Program-made: the position numbers and the translations under genes
In this document: positions 1-11,000 of the stretch, one piece after another
Numbering within the stretch: the first letter of the stretch is position 1
How the letters are laid out: each line of letters begins with the position of its first letter
Notes under the pieces: model-generated
Database searches by the model: none
Told to the model about the DNA's origin: nothing
The model's input: the letters and a program-made list of their open reading frames with translations, nothing else
IMG/VR virus record: IMGVR_UViG_3300035665_002032
Location: 1-34,129 of that record
Source of the DNA: a virus
Length of the DNA stretch: 34,129 nt
Strand: one strand, 5' to 3'

Positions 1-495
1 ATCACGCAAACAAATGCTACGCAGGACTTCACAAAACCAACAGACTTGGGGCGGTTCATATCAATGAAGACATTTGGGTCTTTTGTTCTTGACACGACTA
101 CTTCTGTTCCTGTTGATGTCATATATGATCCCGCAAAAGTTGAGTATATACTTCGCAGTAAGTTATCTCTGCCAACGGAAACAAATCCTATTGCATCTGT
201 TTCTGATAGGATTGCCGTTTATCCTTTGAGCATCAAGAGGATTAAGGTGCTGTATTATAAAATCCCTCAAAGTTTACTTTCAACAGATGGCAGCAGGAGT
301 TCTTCATCTCCTGTTTATGCTTATACAACGGCAGGCAGTCTTGAGGTGTTTAACACTACTAATTCAAGGGACTTTGAGTTACCTGACCAGTACATCCCAG
401 AGCTTGTAATTGAGATAGCCAAAATGGTTGGTGTCAATTTAAGGGATTCTGATGTGTATGCATATGCCAATGGACAATCTCAACAACAGCAGTAA
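1..495 (+). CDS. Virion structural protein, 5'-truncated by window edge
   Basis: The reading frame is open from base 1 to the TAA at 493-495, so the gene starts outside the window. A TTG at 46 and an ATG at 64 are internal codons and need not be starts. The visible 164 residues end in a helical segment with ELVIEIAKMVGVNLRD followed by a Gln-rich tail. From memory this ending resembles structural proteins of Bacteroidota podoviruses and crAss-like phages; I cannot name the family. The stop codon overlaps the next ATG by one base, which places it in the late virion operon. A head-tail adaptor or ring role is inference from position. Confidence 0.75.
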   Translation: MTQTNATQDFTKPTDLGRFISMKTFGSFVLDTTTSVPVDVIYDPAKVEYILRSKLSLPTETNPIASVSDRIAVYPLSIKRIKVLYYKIPQSLLSTDGSRSSSSPVYAYTTAGSLEVFNTTNSRDFELPDQYIPELVIEIAKMVGVNLRDSDVYAYANGQSQQQQ

Positions 496-1304
496 TGTCA
501 CGCAATTTAGTAACAGTAGATGAGATAGTTAACGACTTCATTCTATCCTTATCGGGGGATGATTATTGCTCTGATGTTAACGACACTATAGTTCGCAACT
601 ATGCTCTTAGAGGTATCAGGGAGATTGGTTTTGATATGTCTAAAGTGGTTCGCAGTTTAAAGATGCCTGTCAATCACTCATTGCAGAGTGTAGACTTGCC
701 TGATGACTTTGTGGACTTAGTTAAGATTGGTGTTGTTGGTGCTGATGGCCTTGTCTATGTATTTGGTGAGAATAAGAACATCAACATATCGCAGATTTAC
801 AAGACGAATGCAGCGGGGAACTACATAACAGGCACTGATGGATTGTATGAGCGTGAGGATGCTGATGCCAGGGAGGCTGCTTATCAGTCTATTTATGGTT
901 ATGAAACGTATCTGTTCAGAAACTTCCTGGATAATGATTCATATGGGGCTTTGTATGGCCTTGGTGGTGGTAATTATGCAGGTGAGTATAGGATGGATTA
1001 CGATCAGAACAGGATTGAACTCAATGGAATTGATGGTGTGGACTATGTTGTTATTGAGTACATTGCTGATGAGGCTCGTTCTGCCAACCCTTCCGTTCAC
1101 ATTTATGCTGAGTCTGCTATAAGGGCTTACATCTATTACAAGGTTATTGAGCGTAAGTCAAGTGTTCCGTCTGTTGAGAAGAATCGTGCCAGGGCTGAGT
1201 ATTACAATGAGCGTAGGCTTGCCAATTCTCGTTTGAAGTCATTTAATATGACTGAGGCATTGAAGGTTATCCGCAAGAACTTTAAGCAATCTCCGAAGTA
1301 CTAA
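495..1304 (+). CDS. Tail ring/connector-like structural protein
   Basis: A 269-aa soluble protein with no membrane segment. The N-terminal half has the pattern YALRGIREIGFD, then LPDDFVDLVKIGVVGADG. I associate this pattern with tail-tube or ring proteins of crAss-like and marine Bacteroidota podoviruses, analogous in position to tail tubular protein A of T7-like phages. The middle is rich in Tyr and Gly; the C-terminus is basic and helical. It starts on the last base of the upstream stop, and its own stop (1302-1304) abuts the following ATG, so translation is probably coupled. The family call is from memory of similar sequences, not from a search. Confidence 0.6.
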   Translation: MSRNLVTVDEIVNDFILSLSGDDYCSDVNDTIVRNYALRGIREIGFDMSKVVRSLKMPVNHSLQSVDLPDDFVDLVKIGVVGADGLVYVFGENKNINISQIYKTNAAGNYITGTDGLYEREDADAREAAYQSIYGYETYLFRNFLDNDSYGALYGLGGGNYAGEYRMDYDQNRIELNGIDGVDYVVIEYIADEARSANPSVHIYAESAIRAYIYYKVIERKSSVPSVEKNRARAEYYNERRLANSRLKSFNMTEALKVIRKNFKQSPKY

Positions 1305-4300
1305 TGCCGATAGATAAGCTAATACCGAGGTATCTTAACAAGGATGATGACTTCCTTATCGTCAAGGCTGTTGAGGCTGTTGATGCTTTGAACATACAGA
1401 CCAGTGATGATGAGGGGGGTAATGCTGGTGTCATGAAGAATGCTCTTGGTAATGTTTTAATTGCCACTGCTGCATCTGGTGATGCCTTGCCATCGGGGAC
1501 TAACACGGTTATAGGCACTGCCAAGTGTAAGCAGACTGGGGAGATATTTTACTTTGTTCACAACTCAAGCAATAATCATAGTGTTTACAGGTATTCAACG
1601 GCTACGAACACAACGAAGCTTGTTTATAGGGATTCTGTTTTAGGCTTTACGGCTACTGGATTTGTGAAGGGGGATTGTATGGTTAAGGAGAATGGCGATG
1701 TTCTGTTGTACTTCACTGATGGGGTTACAGATCCGAAGAAGATTAATGTTACGAGGGCATTGGCTAATACGACTGGCGTTAGTGGCTATCCGTATAAGGC
1801 TGCTGGTGCTAGTAGCTACACGGATGCTGAGAAGCTGTTGAGTATCACTACGATTAAGGCACCTCCGCTAACCCCTCCGATTGCGACTGTATCTTCTGAT
1901 ACTTCTATTACGAGCAACAACATAACAGATAAGTTACTTCAGTTTGCTTATCAATATGTTTATGAAGATGGGGAGTTATCTGCTATATCCCCTTATTCGG
2001 ATATTGCTACCAACTATATGAACTTTGTTGATGGGTATGTAACGGATGACATGAAGAATGTCTTTAACGCCATATCTGTTCAGTATAATAACAGCAAGGG
2101 TGATGTGAGTAAGGTGAGGATATTGTATAGGGAGGGGACTTTCAACAACTTCTCTGTGTTCAAGGAGGTGAGCAACAATAGGGCTGTTGCAACGGGTAGT
2201 GTCTTGTTCACTAATGCTACGATAGGGACAGTCATCTCTGATAATGAGATGAACAAGATGTATGATGCTGTTCCTCAAAAGTCAAGGAGTCAGGTTCTTT
2301 CAGGGAATAGACTTGCTTATGGGGGTTATACTGAGTTTTATGACAACACGAATGTAAGTGGCAATGTAGTTTTTGCTTATGAGAAGTCCTCACCTCGACT
2401 TACGAGTTTGTCTACGACAACCACAGGGACAACTGTCAGTGCATCGACTACTACGAACAATGTCAAGTTCACCCTTGATTTATCCAGCTTCCCTGAATCG
2501 TCTAGTTATGATACAACGATAAACTTGTCGTTGAACATTGGATCTGATTATCTTGGTATATCTAGTGGTTCGGCCTTTTCTGTTGGTAGGGTGTCTGGAG
2601 TTACGGCTGTTCAGCTTGGCGTCACTGAGCTTGCTATAAATAAAACATTCGTTGTTTCTGGTTATGCCGACAAGAATGTGTTGGCTTCGGCTGTGATATC
2701 TCAGCTTACTGGTGTGACATACACTGGGATAACCACCAATGCCAATTCAAACCTTTTCATTTCTCCGTTTAGGTATACATTTGCGGGTAATTTTGAGGCT
2801 ACGTTAGTAAATCCTACTATTAGCAGTGGTGTCATCACGCTTTCTATACAGTTGGGCAAGCTATATGTTCAGAGTGTTGACATTTGGTCTGGGTTAAACC
2901 CGATGATTGGGGAAAATCCTGTTGTTTGGAATGTTTCTAATGTTTGGGGTAATTACAACTATGAATTTGGCAAACTTAGGTTGTCTAACATATCGTCATC
3001 ATTTGGCATATCAGTTAATGCATACACTGCTTTTAAGTCTGGTCAAAGGCATAAGTTCGGTGTTGTTTATTACGATGGATACAATAGGAGTTCTGCTGTT
3101 AATGAACTTGGGGAGTTTTATAATCCAAACGAAGGCTCTAGAGGTGGTGCTAATTTAGGTCAGGCAAAAGCGATTGCAAGGATATCAAGCACTCCTCCAT
3201 CTTGGGCTAAGAAATGGCAGTTAGTTTATGCCCCGTATACAAGCTATGACTTTGCTTATAGGTATTCTGTTGCTGAGGCATTCCTTCCTGTTGAATTGAG
3301 TGGGTCTACTACAAACAGAAAGATATATCTATCAATGAGGCATCTTGAAGGTAAAAACACTTCTTATAAAGATGCTAAGGGGGCTATATTCAACTATTCT
3401 TATGCCAAGGGGGATAAGCTGAGGATAGTCAGCTATGTAAATCCTGCTGGCTCTGGCACTATTTCATATCCCAATGAGTATGTCTTTGATATACTTGGCT
3501 ATGACTTTATAAACACGACAGGCACTCTTGTTGTTTCCGGTATTACGAATTATCAGGAAAGGGGGACTGGGTGGTTTTTATCTGTTTCTGATGCTAACTA
3601 TAGTGACTTTAACACAGCTTCTATAGCAGCGTCTTCTGACTTTTGGGATAACGACACTATTGTAGAGATATATAGACCAATAAAGTCTTCATCCTCCCCA
3701 GTATATAGGGAGATAGGGGAGGTTTATGATATATATAGTGATGGAGGGTCTTTATATCACGATGGCAATAGAAATGCCACCTATATTCCGCCATCCACTA
3801 ATTTTAATGTTTCTTCAGGCACATTAATAGCTGAATCTAGCGGTCTTTTGGTTTATCCCGGCGACTCTATTACATTAACATCTGGGGTAACTAGCTATAA
3901 TAGAGTCATTCTAAATTCTAGTACAAATGCTTCTGGATATTCAGTAATAACTTTCGTTGAACCTGGCAGCATACCAGATGGAAAATACTCTTTTTCTTTT
4001 TCATCTTATCCATTAAGCACCGTTGTTCAGACTAACAATGGTGATTGCTATTATAGACCAAGGCAGGTAAAGTTAAATCCCATTTTAGTTTCACCAAACA
4101 CAGCTCCAAGTAATGTCTCTGGCATAAGATATGTTGATTACTTCGTTGAGGATTTAAGCGTTAGCGATTTCTTCACGTCAAACTTCATAAGTGTTGGTAG
4201 GCCAAATGCAGTCGCCCCAAATGCCTTTCAGATAGACAGGCGTTCATCTATAACCTATTCAGAGCCTTACGCCTTAGACTCATCAATACTAAAGCTATCG

Positions 4301-5542
4301 TCATTCAACGGGTCTCAGGGGAACTTCGTAGACTTACCTAACAGATATGGTGCTATTCAGTACATCCATGATAATGGGGATAGCATAACAGTCCTCCAGG
4401 ATGTTAAGTCTTCAGTCATCCCTATCAACAGAAACCTCGTAGAGTATTCGGATGGGAATGCAAATATTGTCGTGTCAAGTAATTACCTTGGAACGCAATC
4501 TGTGTATATGGGAGATTACGGCACACAAAACCCCGAAAGCGTTCAGATTTACGATGGTAGGACATACTTTGTAGATAAGAGGGCAGGCAAGGTTATCCGT
4601 ATTAGTGCAGATGGCATTGAAGCCATCAGCGAAGCAGGGGTGGATGCCTACACTCAAGATAAGTGCTTCATAACTGTTTCCACGTCTGGCTCTTATAAGA
4701 TTATAGGTGGCATAGACCCACAGCATTCAGAATATCTTGTAACTTATGTCAATGCATCAGGTGGCAACTCTGCAATAAGAGATACTATCGCTTATGACAC
4801 CAGTGACAAGGTGTGGAATACCCGATATTCCTTCATCCCTGAGGCTTATGAGCATTTGGATAACTATATGTACACATTTGCAAGTGGGAGTATATATAGG
4901 CACACAGACCAATCAACGAGAAATAACTTCTTCGGTGTTCAAGCAAGTTCATCTGTTAAGGTTATATCGGCACTAAACAATTCTATGGTTAAGGTGGCTA
5001 ATGCCATCAGCATAGAGGGGGATTCAGCCCCATCTGTCGTGATTTCTAACAAGAATCAGTCAACGAGAGCCATTGCATCTGGTGAGTTTCAACTCAAAGA
5101 GGGTAACTATTATGTTGACATCCCTCGTAGTTCAGGCACCACAGGTTCATCGAATTATCACGCCATAGGGACTGTGTCTGCATCATCTGTTGTAGGGGGT
5201 GATCTTCAGCTTGTTTTCAGCAATCCGATTAACATAATACCATTCCAGACATCGGGAACAGCATTCATCACTTGCACTACTGGTGGCGTTACTGGTACTA
5301 CGACATATACTCAGGCAACCATTATTGACAATAATACCTTGCGATTTACTGGCAGCGGAACTGCAATACCTGTTGGTGTTATCGTTGTTAATGTTTCTGA
5401 TTCATCTACTGATGGGGATGTTATGCGTGGACCATTCTTTGCCATAGAGGCTACGTTTGCATCCACTCAGCCAATTGAGATTTACGCTATTAATATGCAT
5501 TTTGCGAGGTCTAACCTTGCAAATGAATTAGGAAATGAATAA
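1304..5542 (+). CDS. Large tail stabilization / tail nozzle-like protein
   Basis: A 1412-aa protein rich in Ser, Thr, Gly, Asn and Tyr with many short beta-strand-like stretches, as expected of beta-propeller or beta-sandwich tail proteins. Residues around 130-150 read GDVLLYFTDGVTDPKKINV, a pattern of tail proteins that begin with propeller-like blades (the tail tubular protein B / stabilization protein position in podoviruses). Around 1090-1140 there are kelch-like pieces (RTYFVDKRAGKVIRIS). No coiled coil or signal peptide is seen. Its place directly after the ring-like protein and before the internal virion proteins supports a tail nozzle or hub role. A receptor-binding function cannot be excluded. 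Confidence 0.6.
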   Translation: MPIDKLIPRYLNKDDDFLIVKAVEAVDALNIQTSDDEGGNAGVMKNALGNVLIATAASGDALPSGTNTVIGTAKCKQTGEIFYFVHNSSNNHSVYRYSTATNTTKLVYRDSVLGFTATGFVKGDCMVKENGDVLLYFTDGVTDPKKINVTRALANTTGVSGYPYKAAGASSYTDAEKLLSITTIKAPPLTPPIATVSSDTSITSNNITDKLLQFAYQYVYEDGELSAISPYSDIATNYMNFVDGYVTDDMKNVFNAISVQYNNSKGDVSKVRILYREGTFNNFSVFKEVSNNRAVATGSVLFTNATIGTVISDNEMNKMYDAVPQKSRSQVLSGNRLAYGGYTEFYDNTNVSGNVVFAYEKSSPRLTSLSTTTTGTTVSASTTTNNVKFTLDLSSFPESSSYDTTINLSLNIGSDYLGISSGSAFSVGRVSGVTAVQLGVTELAINKTFVVSGYADKNVLASAVISQLTGVTYTGITTNANSNLFISPFRYTFAGNFEATLVNPTISSGVITLSIQLGKLYVQSVDIWSGLNPMIGENPVVWNVSNVWGNYNYEFGKLRLSNISSSFGISVNAYTAFKSGQRHKFGVVYYDGYNRSSAVNELGEFYNPNEGSRGGANLGQAKAIARISSTPPSWAKKWQLVYAPYTSYDFAYRYSVAEAFLPVELSGSTTNRKIYLSMRHLEGKNTSYKDAKGAIFNYSYAKGDKLRIVSYVNPAGSGTISYPNEYVFDILGYDFINTTGTLVVSGITNYQERGTGWFLSVSDANYSDFNTASIAASSDFWDNDTIVEIYRPIKSSSSPVYREIGEVYDIYSDGGSLYHDGNRNATYIPPSTNFNVSSGTLIAESSGLLVYPGDSITLTSGVTSYNRVILNSSTNASGYSVITFVEPGSIPDGKYSFSFSSYPLSTVVQTNNGDCYYRPRQVKLNPILVSPNTAPSNVSGIRYVDYFVEDLSVSDFFTSNFISVGRPNAVAPNAFQIDRRSSITYSEPYALDSSILKLSSFNGSQGNFVDLPNRYGAIQYIHDNGDSITVLQDVKSSVIPINRNLVEYSDGNANIVVSSNYLGTQSVYMGDYGTQNPESVQIYDGRTYFVDKRAGKVIRISADGIEAISEAGVDAYTQDKCFITVSTSGSYKIIGGIDPQHSEYLVTYVNASGGNSAIRDTIAYDTSDKVWNTRYSFIPEAYEHLDNYMYTFASGSIYRHTDQSTRNNFFGVQASSSVKVISALNNSMVKVANAISIEGDSAPSVVISNKNQSTRAIASGEFQLKEGNYYVDIPRSSGTTGSSNYHAIGTVSASSVVGGDLQLVFSNPINIIPFQTSGTAFITCTTGGVTGTTTYTQATIIDNNTLRFTGSGTAIPVGVIVVNVSDSSTDGDVMRGPFFAIEATFASTQPIEIYAINMHFARSNLANELGNE

Positions 5543-5550
5543 TATCTTTG
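5543..5550 (+). promoter_or_regulatory. Bacteroidota -7 promoter element (TAnnTTTG)
   Basis: TATCTTTG matches the -7 consensus TAnnTTTG used by the primary sigma factor of Bacteroidota. It lies in the 12-nt gap between two virion genes, 4 nt before the ATG at 5555. A transcript from here would be almost leaderless. The best upstream -33 candidate is CTTG or TTGC at 5516-5520, spaced 22-23 nt away, slightly longer than the usual 19-21. Initiation here is inference. Confidence 0.45.
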
Positions 5551-5554
5551 CACT

Positions 5555-6625
5555 ATGAAAATACCAATCAAGGAACTACTGATAAGATCGGTTTTTCTGT
5601 CTTTATGGGGGCTGTCACTGCTCTTCCCTGAGACTACCTCCGATAGCGTCAAGTACGCTATTGATCCTATGACTGCACTGCTTGTAGGCTCTATCATTGC
5701 TGGTGGGGCAGGTGCTGCTCAAATTGGCCATGGCATAGGTCAGCGCAAGAAGGCTAAGACTGAGTTAGATAGGCTTAATAAGTCTGCCCCTGATTTGAAT
5801 GCCCCTATCACAACCCCTGCTGAGTACTTTCAGGCATATAAAGATGCCTACAATCAGGATGTGATGAATAGGCAGCTTGAGTCCATTCGCACTGGTCTAG
5901 CAGGGACTACTGAGGCTCTTGCAGGTGCAGGTGGCAGGGCATTGCTTGGTGGAATCGGGGCGGCATCGCAGCAGGCTTCACGTCAATCGCAGAATGTTGC
6001 TGATGCTCAAATCAGACAACAGCTTGAGGCATTACAGAACCTCGCCTCTGCACAAGAGAGAACAAGGGGGATGCAAGAGAATAGGCTAGGGATGAGGGAG
6101 CAACGCTACCAAACTCAACTTGCCAATGCACAGGCAGGCTTTAATGCAGCCACGCAGAACATTATGAGTGGGATAGGCCAGATAGGTGGTGCGGGTATGA
6201 ATATCGCGGCAGGTGGCCTAAAAGGCATTGGTGGCCCTACAACTCCGGGTGTTGGTGGCAAGACTAATGCGGCTACTGGAGGCTCTACAACATCAATAAG
6301 AACCTCCCCTCAATTTTATAATCCTACTATCACTAAAGTAAATACCAGTCCTTTTGATTTACAAGGTCAGATGCCATCTAGATATAGGAATATGAGGTTG
6401 GACTACAAGAAGGGCGGGTCTGTTATGAAGACACCCGGTGATTTCTCGCACAAGAACAACCCGATTGATTTGATGCAGGGTGGCAAGAAGATAGGGGAGG
6501 CAACGGGTGGTGAGTACATCTTTAACCCCAAGCAGATGTCAAATATCAAGAGATATGTGAGTCAGGGGGATAAGTCCAAGTTGCACTCATATGTTAGGTC
6601 GCTCATTAAAAAGTTTGAAGGGTAA
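5555..6625 (+). CDS. Internal virion (ejection) protein, Gly/Ala-rich
   Basis: A 356-aa protein with a hydrophobic segment at about residues 8-24 and a second Gly/Ala-rich hydrophobic segment at about 40-58 (MTALLVGSIIAGGAGA). A Gln/Ala-rich helical region at 110-215 probably forms coiled coils. A Gly-rich spacer leads to a basic C-terminus containing GEATGGEYIFNPKQ, close to endings I know from phage internal and tape-measure proteins. As the first of three consecutive internal-type genes it occupies the position of T7 gp14. The ATG at 5555 was chosen because it sits just behind a TATCTTTG element. A start at the ATG for MTALLVG, about 38 codons in, is also possible. Confidence 0.6.
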   Translation: MKIPIKELLIRSVFLSLWGLSLLFPETTSDSVKYAIDPMTALLVGSIIAGGAGAAQIGHGIGQRKKAKTELDRLNKSAPDLNAPITTPAEYFQAYKDAYNQDVMNRQLESIRTGLAGTTEALAGAGGRALLGGIGAASQQASRQSQNVADAQIRQQLEALQNLASAQERTRGMQENRLGMREQRYQTQLANAQAGFNAATQNIMSGIGQIGGAGMNIAAGGLKGIGGPTTPGVGGKTNAATGGSTTSIRTSPQFYNPTITKVNTSPFDLQGQMPSRYRNMRLDYKKGGSVMKTPGDFSHKNNPIDLMQGGKKIGEATGGEYIFNPKQMSNIKRYVSQGDKSKLHSYVRSLIKKFEG

Positions 6626-8013
6626 TGGCGGCTTTCTCTACGAATGTCATTGAAATGCCAGACCTTGCGTCTAGGGCGTTTCAGATGTATCAGATTGGGT
6701 TATCTCAGCAAGAGAAGGCTGAAGAGAAGGCTAAACTAGAGCAAGAGAGGCAATCCTTAAAGCGGGAGCGTATTTCTGATGTAGAAGGAACTCGCGGGAT
6801 GCTCGATAAGGCATACTCACTTGAACCTGCTGCTAGAGAGGCGGCATCATTGCTTTTTAAGGAGTATGAGAAGGCAAGTGTAAACTACAACACAACGGGT
6901 TCTGAGCAGGATAAAGCCAGAATGTTTGAACTTAAAGGCAAGTTCAGTCAGGTTATAGGACAGGGGTTGGCTATTGCCGATCAGAAGAAGCAGGAGGCTG
7001 AGGAGTTTAGGCGCAACCCACAGCTATTCACCCCAGACTCAGAGAGAAACCTAAGTGAGCGCATAAAGCCTATTCAGTCATTCAAGCCGAGGGTGGATGA
7101 GAATGGAATTATAGTTGGCACTTACAATGGCGAGGAGATGCCGATTATGGATATCCCCTATTTTGGTAGTGAGATTATACCCGGCCTAAATGCTTTAGGT
7201 CTTGATAGGATTGACAATACCATTAAGGTTTTGAATCCAGAGAACATGGCTAAGATTGCTTTGCAGAACTTCATAGATGCCAATGGTGTTCGTCAGGACT
7301 TCGGCAGCTCAGTGACCTACAATAAAGATAACCTCATAAGGCTTTCTAATGACTGGCTGACTCAAGAGCTTGCTATTCCGGGGGCTATGGAGAAGGTGTT
7401 TATTTCAGATGCTGCCAATAAGACTGGGTTTGATCCAGAGAAATTGTCTAGGTCTGAGTATTTGAGGATTTTGGATGAATACAAGAATCCTGAATTGGCA
7501 AAGCAGGCTGTTGAAAGATATAAGACAAATGTCTTAAATAGGGTTGAGAGCATGATTCCTGCTGCTCAGGTTGGTGCAACGGGTGGTGGTGGCAGATCAG
7601 CAATTTCTGAAAAAACAAGTGATTACCTTGATTTAATCGGGATTGACAATCCACTTATTGAGGGTGGTGGTCAAGGAGGTGCTAAAGGTATCCGAAGGGT
7701 GGTTTTCAATCACGAATTACCAGTATCTGTTTCTGTTCCAGGTTTACTTGATGAGGAAGTCAAAGAAACTCAGTATATAAAGAATTTTGGCTTTGACAAA
7801 AACGGCAAGATGTACTTTACTGTTGAAGATGAAGCTGGAGATGTAATATCACCTAATGACCCAAAATTCAATTATAACAGATATTTATCTTCAATGACTA
7901 AGGAATTGAATAGAAATCGTGTTTACAATTTGATTAGGGATTATAGCAAGAACCTTTTAGAAAAGGGATCTGGGTTTAACGCAGACCAAGCGATAGAATA
8001 TTTACGCAAATAA
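6625..8013 (+). CDS. Internal virion protein, alpha-helical
   Basis: A 462-aa protein. Residues 25-50 (QQEKAEEKAKLEQERQ) and 85-130 are strongly charged and helical, typical of coiled coil. The middle is mixed and soluble, with no membrane segment or enzyme motif. The stop of the previous gene overlaps its ATG and only six bases separate it from the giant polyvalent gene, so the three are probably co-translated. By order and character it is analogous to the middle ejection protein (T7 gp15 position). That analogy is positional, as I recognise no specific family. Confidence 0.55.
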   Translation: MAAFSTNVIEMPDLASRAFQMYQIGLSQQEKAEEKAKLEQERQSLKRERISDVEGTRGMLDKAYSLEPAAREAASLLFKEYEKASVNYNTTGSEQDKARMFELKGKFSQVIGQGLAIADQKKQEAEEFRRNPQLFTPDSERNLSERIKPIQSFKPRVDENGIIVGTYNGEEMPIMDIPYFGSEIIPGLNALGLDRIDNTIKVLNPENMAKIALQNFIDANGVRQDFGSSVTYNKDNLIRLSNDWLTQELAIPGAMEKVFISDAANKTGFDPEKLSRSEYLRILDEYKNPELAKQAVERYKTNVLNRVESMIPAAQVGATGGGGRSAISEKTSDYLDLIGIDNPLIEGGGQGGAKGIRRVVFNHELPVSVSVPGLLDEEVKETQYIKNFGFDKNGKMYFTVEDEAGDVISPNDPKFNYNRYLSSMTKELNRNRVYNLIRDYSKNLLEKGSGFNADQAIEYLRK

Positions 8014-8019
8014 TAATAG

Positions 8020-11000
8020 ATGGATCCATTGGTAAAAAAAGTAGTAGATACTGGCATTTCTAAGGGTGTTGATTTTAATGAAATCTCATCCGCTATGTAC
8101 AATTCTGGTGCTGGTGAAAATCAGGTTCTTCAGGCTCAGGAATATTACAATCAAATTAAAAAAAAAAGTCCATCCGTAGCTGGGGTTTCTCCTTCCATAT
8201 CGGGGAGAACACCATCTTCATCGGGGTTCGGTCCGTTCAAGGTTAAGGGCCAGGGTGACCCAAATGACCCATCTGGGCTGTATGGCCAAGTAGAGGAGGC
8301 GAATAGGAGGATTAATACAGCCAACAGGATATATGATGTCTTGTCAAAGAAAGGGGAGTTATCTCCCAAAGAGATAGAGTCTGCTCGCAAAGACTATCAA
8401 GAGTACAGGTCTTTCTACCCTAATCTTCCAATAGACCCATCTAAAGATGTGGGCTTGCTTACTGATAACATCGCTAGAGATAGGATGAATATCAAGGCAA
8501 AGTCACAGCCAGATGAATCTAATTACAGGAAGTGGATGGATTATATCTATCAATCACAACCCGGAGGGGAGAATGGCTTTCTTGCTACAATTCTTCGTGG
8601 CACTGAAAAGGTTGCTGGTGATATTGTTTCTCTTGGGGGGGCTATTAACGACGCTACAGATGCATTCTATTCATCGGTGTTTGGTGAGGAAACGGCTGAA
8701 AACTACAAGAAGACATTCAAGGACACTCCGTTAGAGCCTGGGGCAATCTCTCGTCTTGGCAAGGGCATGGCAGAGCAGTGGAATGAGAACACAAAGAAGA
8801 TTGCCAGTAACTGGGATATGACTGAAGAGCAGTATGAGAAGGGTCCTGGTGAGGCACTGTTGGAGGGTGATTTCTCTACGGCAGGCAAGGGGATTGCCAT
8901 AGGCTTGCTTCACACTATGCCGGAACTCATCGCCACCGCCATTGGTCTTAGGACTATGAAAGGGGCGGCTTTAGCGGGTGAGGCTATTACTGCTAATTTG
9001 ATTAGCAAGGGAACTCCGAAGTGGATTGCAGGTGCTGCTGGCAGGGCAAGGGCTATGGCACCGACTACGCTACCATTATACACAGGTGCCAACTATGCTG
9101 AGGTTCTTGACGATCCAGAGTTCACCACAGGGGAGAAGCTTTTATATGCTGTTGGTAGTGCTGCTGGCTCTACAATAGCAGAGAGTGTTGGTGGATTTGG
9201 TGAGTACTTTTTGGGGGGTGCAGCTAAAAAACAAGCGGTTAATCAGGTTAAGTCCTCTATTATGCAGTCAATTGGCAGGGGGACTGTTGATATGTTAAAG
9301 GCAGCCGGTATCGAAGGTGCGGAGGAAGTCTTGGATGGTGGCATACAGCAGGCTTTAGGCATTGCCTTTGGTGACAGAAAGTTTGATGCCAATTCATTAT
9401 TAGATGGCTTTTTGATTGGGGCTACTATGGGGGGAGGTACAAACTTAATCAGCAAGTCCCCTTCGTTAATAGGCTTGTCATCTGATATGCTCACTACAAT
9501 AAAAATAACAGATGAGCTGTCTAAGATTCAAGGGGCGTTAAGTGACCCTAGTCTATCTGATGTGGAGAGGGATTTGTTGACGAATAGGGCGAGGGTTGCT
9601 AACAACGAGATTAGAAGGGCTAAGAATAATGCGGCTATATTCTTCCAGAACTACACCCCGGAAGATTTGCAGGAGACGATGACTTTGAATTCAGAAATAC
9701 GCAGACAGGTTGACAACATGCCATCATTCAAGACGAGTGAGGCTAAGTCTGCTGCAATTCAATCTGTTAAGGATTCGGTGGCAAGATTACAACAAATCGA
9801 AAGTAAATATGATAGCCAAAAGAAACAACAAGTACAAGGTGCTGTCCAAGCAGGGGCGCAACCTGGGGGAGTACCAGTCGAAGGAGCAGGCACAGAAGCG
9901 ACTGCGCCAGGTGGAGTTCTTCAAAATGTTGGCCAAACGCAACAAGAGCAAGTAGCCCAGCAGAGGACAGAGCAGGCTAGTGCCTTCAATGTAAGGCCAA
10001 GGCTTAAGAAGATGAAGGTCACGGCAAAGAATGCGCCGGGGGCGTACAAGATGATGATGGATGCCCTATCCAATTACACAGATGAATTTCTTCAGCAGAA
10101 TAAGACAGATCGTGCCAGTGTAGAGCGTGGTATAAAGAGTCTATTTGATGTCATCTCTTCTTTGGATGCTAAGGGGAGGACTGTGGAGATTGATGTGATG
10201 GGTAGTATTGATGAGGCTAACAAGCTCTTTGGATTTGAAATCAATGAAGTTGATGGAAAATTTAAGGTTTCTTCAAAAATACCAGGCGCAAATAGGGTGT
10301 TTGACACAAAAGAGGGGGCTGATGCTTACACTAAGAGAGTCTTGTATCGTGGGGTTAATATGATGAGTGATGGGGGTGATGTGAAGATCAGCGTTTTACT
10401 CCCTGCTATGCTTGATAATACTGGGTATCATGAGGCCTTGCACTCTTTAGAGGTTCTTGATGAGGATTCTGTTGGCAAGTTGGTTAAAGGCTTGAAGGAT
10501 GCTTTGAAGAAGCTCCCCGTCTTGGATAAGCGTATGGCTGATTTTGTCAAGGACTATGGGGATAAGTTAAAGGACAGTGAGTTTTTAGCTGAATTGGGGT
10601 CAATGATTTCAACAGGGGATATATCTGTTGAGGTTAGGGAATCCGTTATCAAGACGATTGCCAAGTCCTTTTTAGATTTCTTCAAGAGGGTTACGGGTAG
10701 TAGTGTTGACACATCCCCAACAGCCGAGCAGTTGGCTAGTACTTTTATTGACATTGCAGAGAAACTTGGCAGAGGGGAGAAGCAGGCTCCTTACAGAAAG
10801 ACTAGAAAGAAAGGGGAGGAGAGTGGTGCTGTTGATAGGGCGAAGGTTAGATTTCAGGGCATTGAAAGCGAAATATCTAATTTACCTGCCAATGAGCAGA
10901 AGAGGGCAAAGGAATTGTTTCAGTTGATAGGAGAGAATGCTGAATTAACTCAAGATGTTCGCGATAATTTGCAAGTTGCGAGATATATGGAGGATGATGG

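Noticed and set aside
8020-10850. Lytic transglycosylase domain as in T7 gp16
   Set aside because: I looked for the E-S-x-x-x-P-x-A type motif in the N-terminal region and did not find a convincing one.
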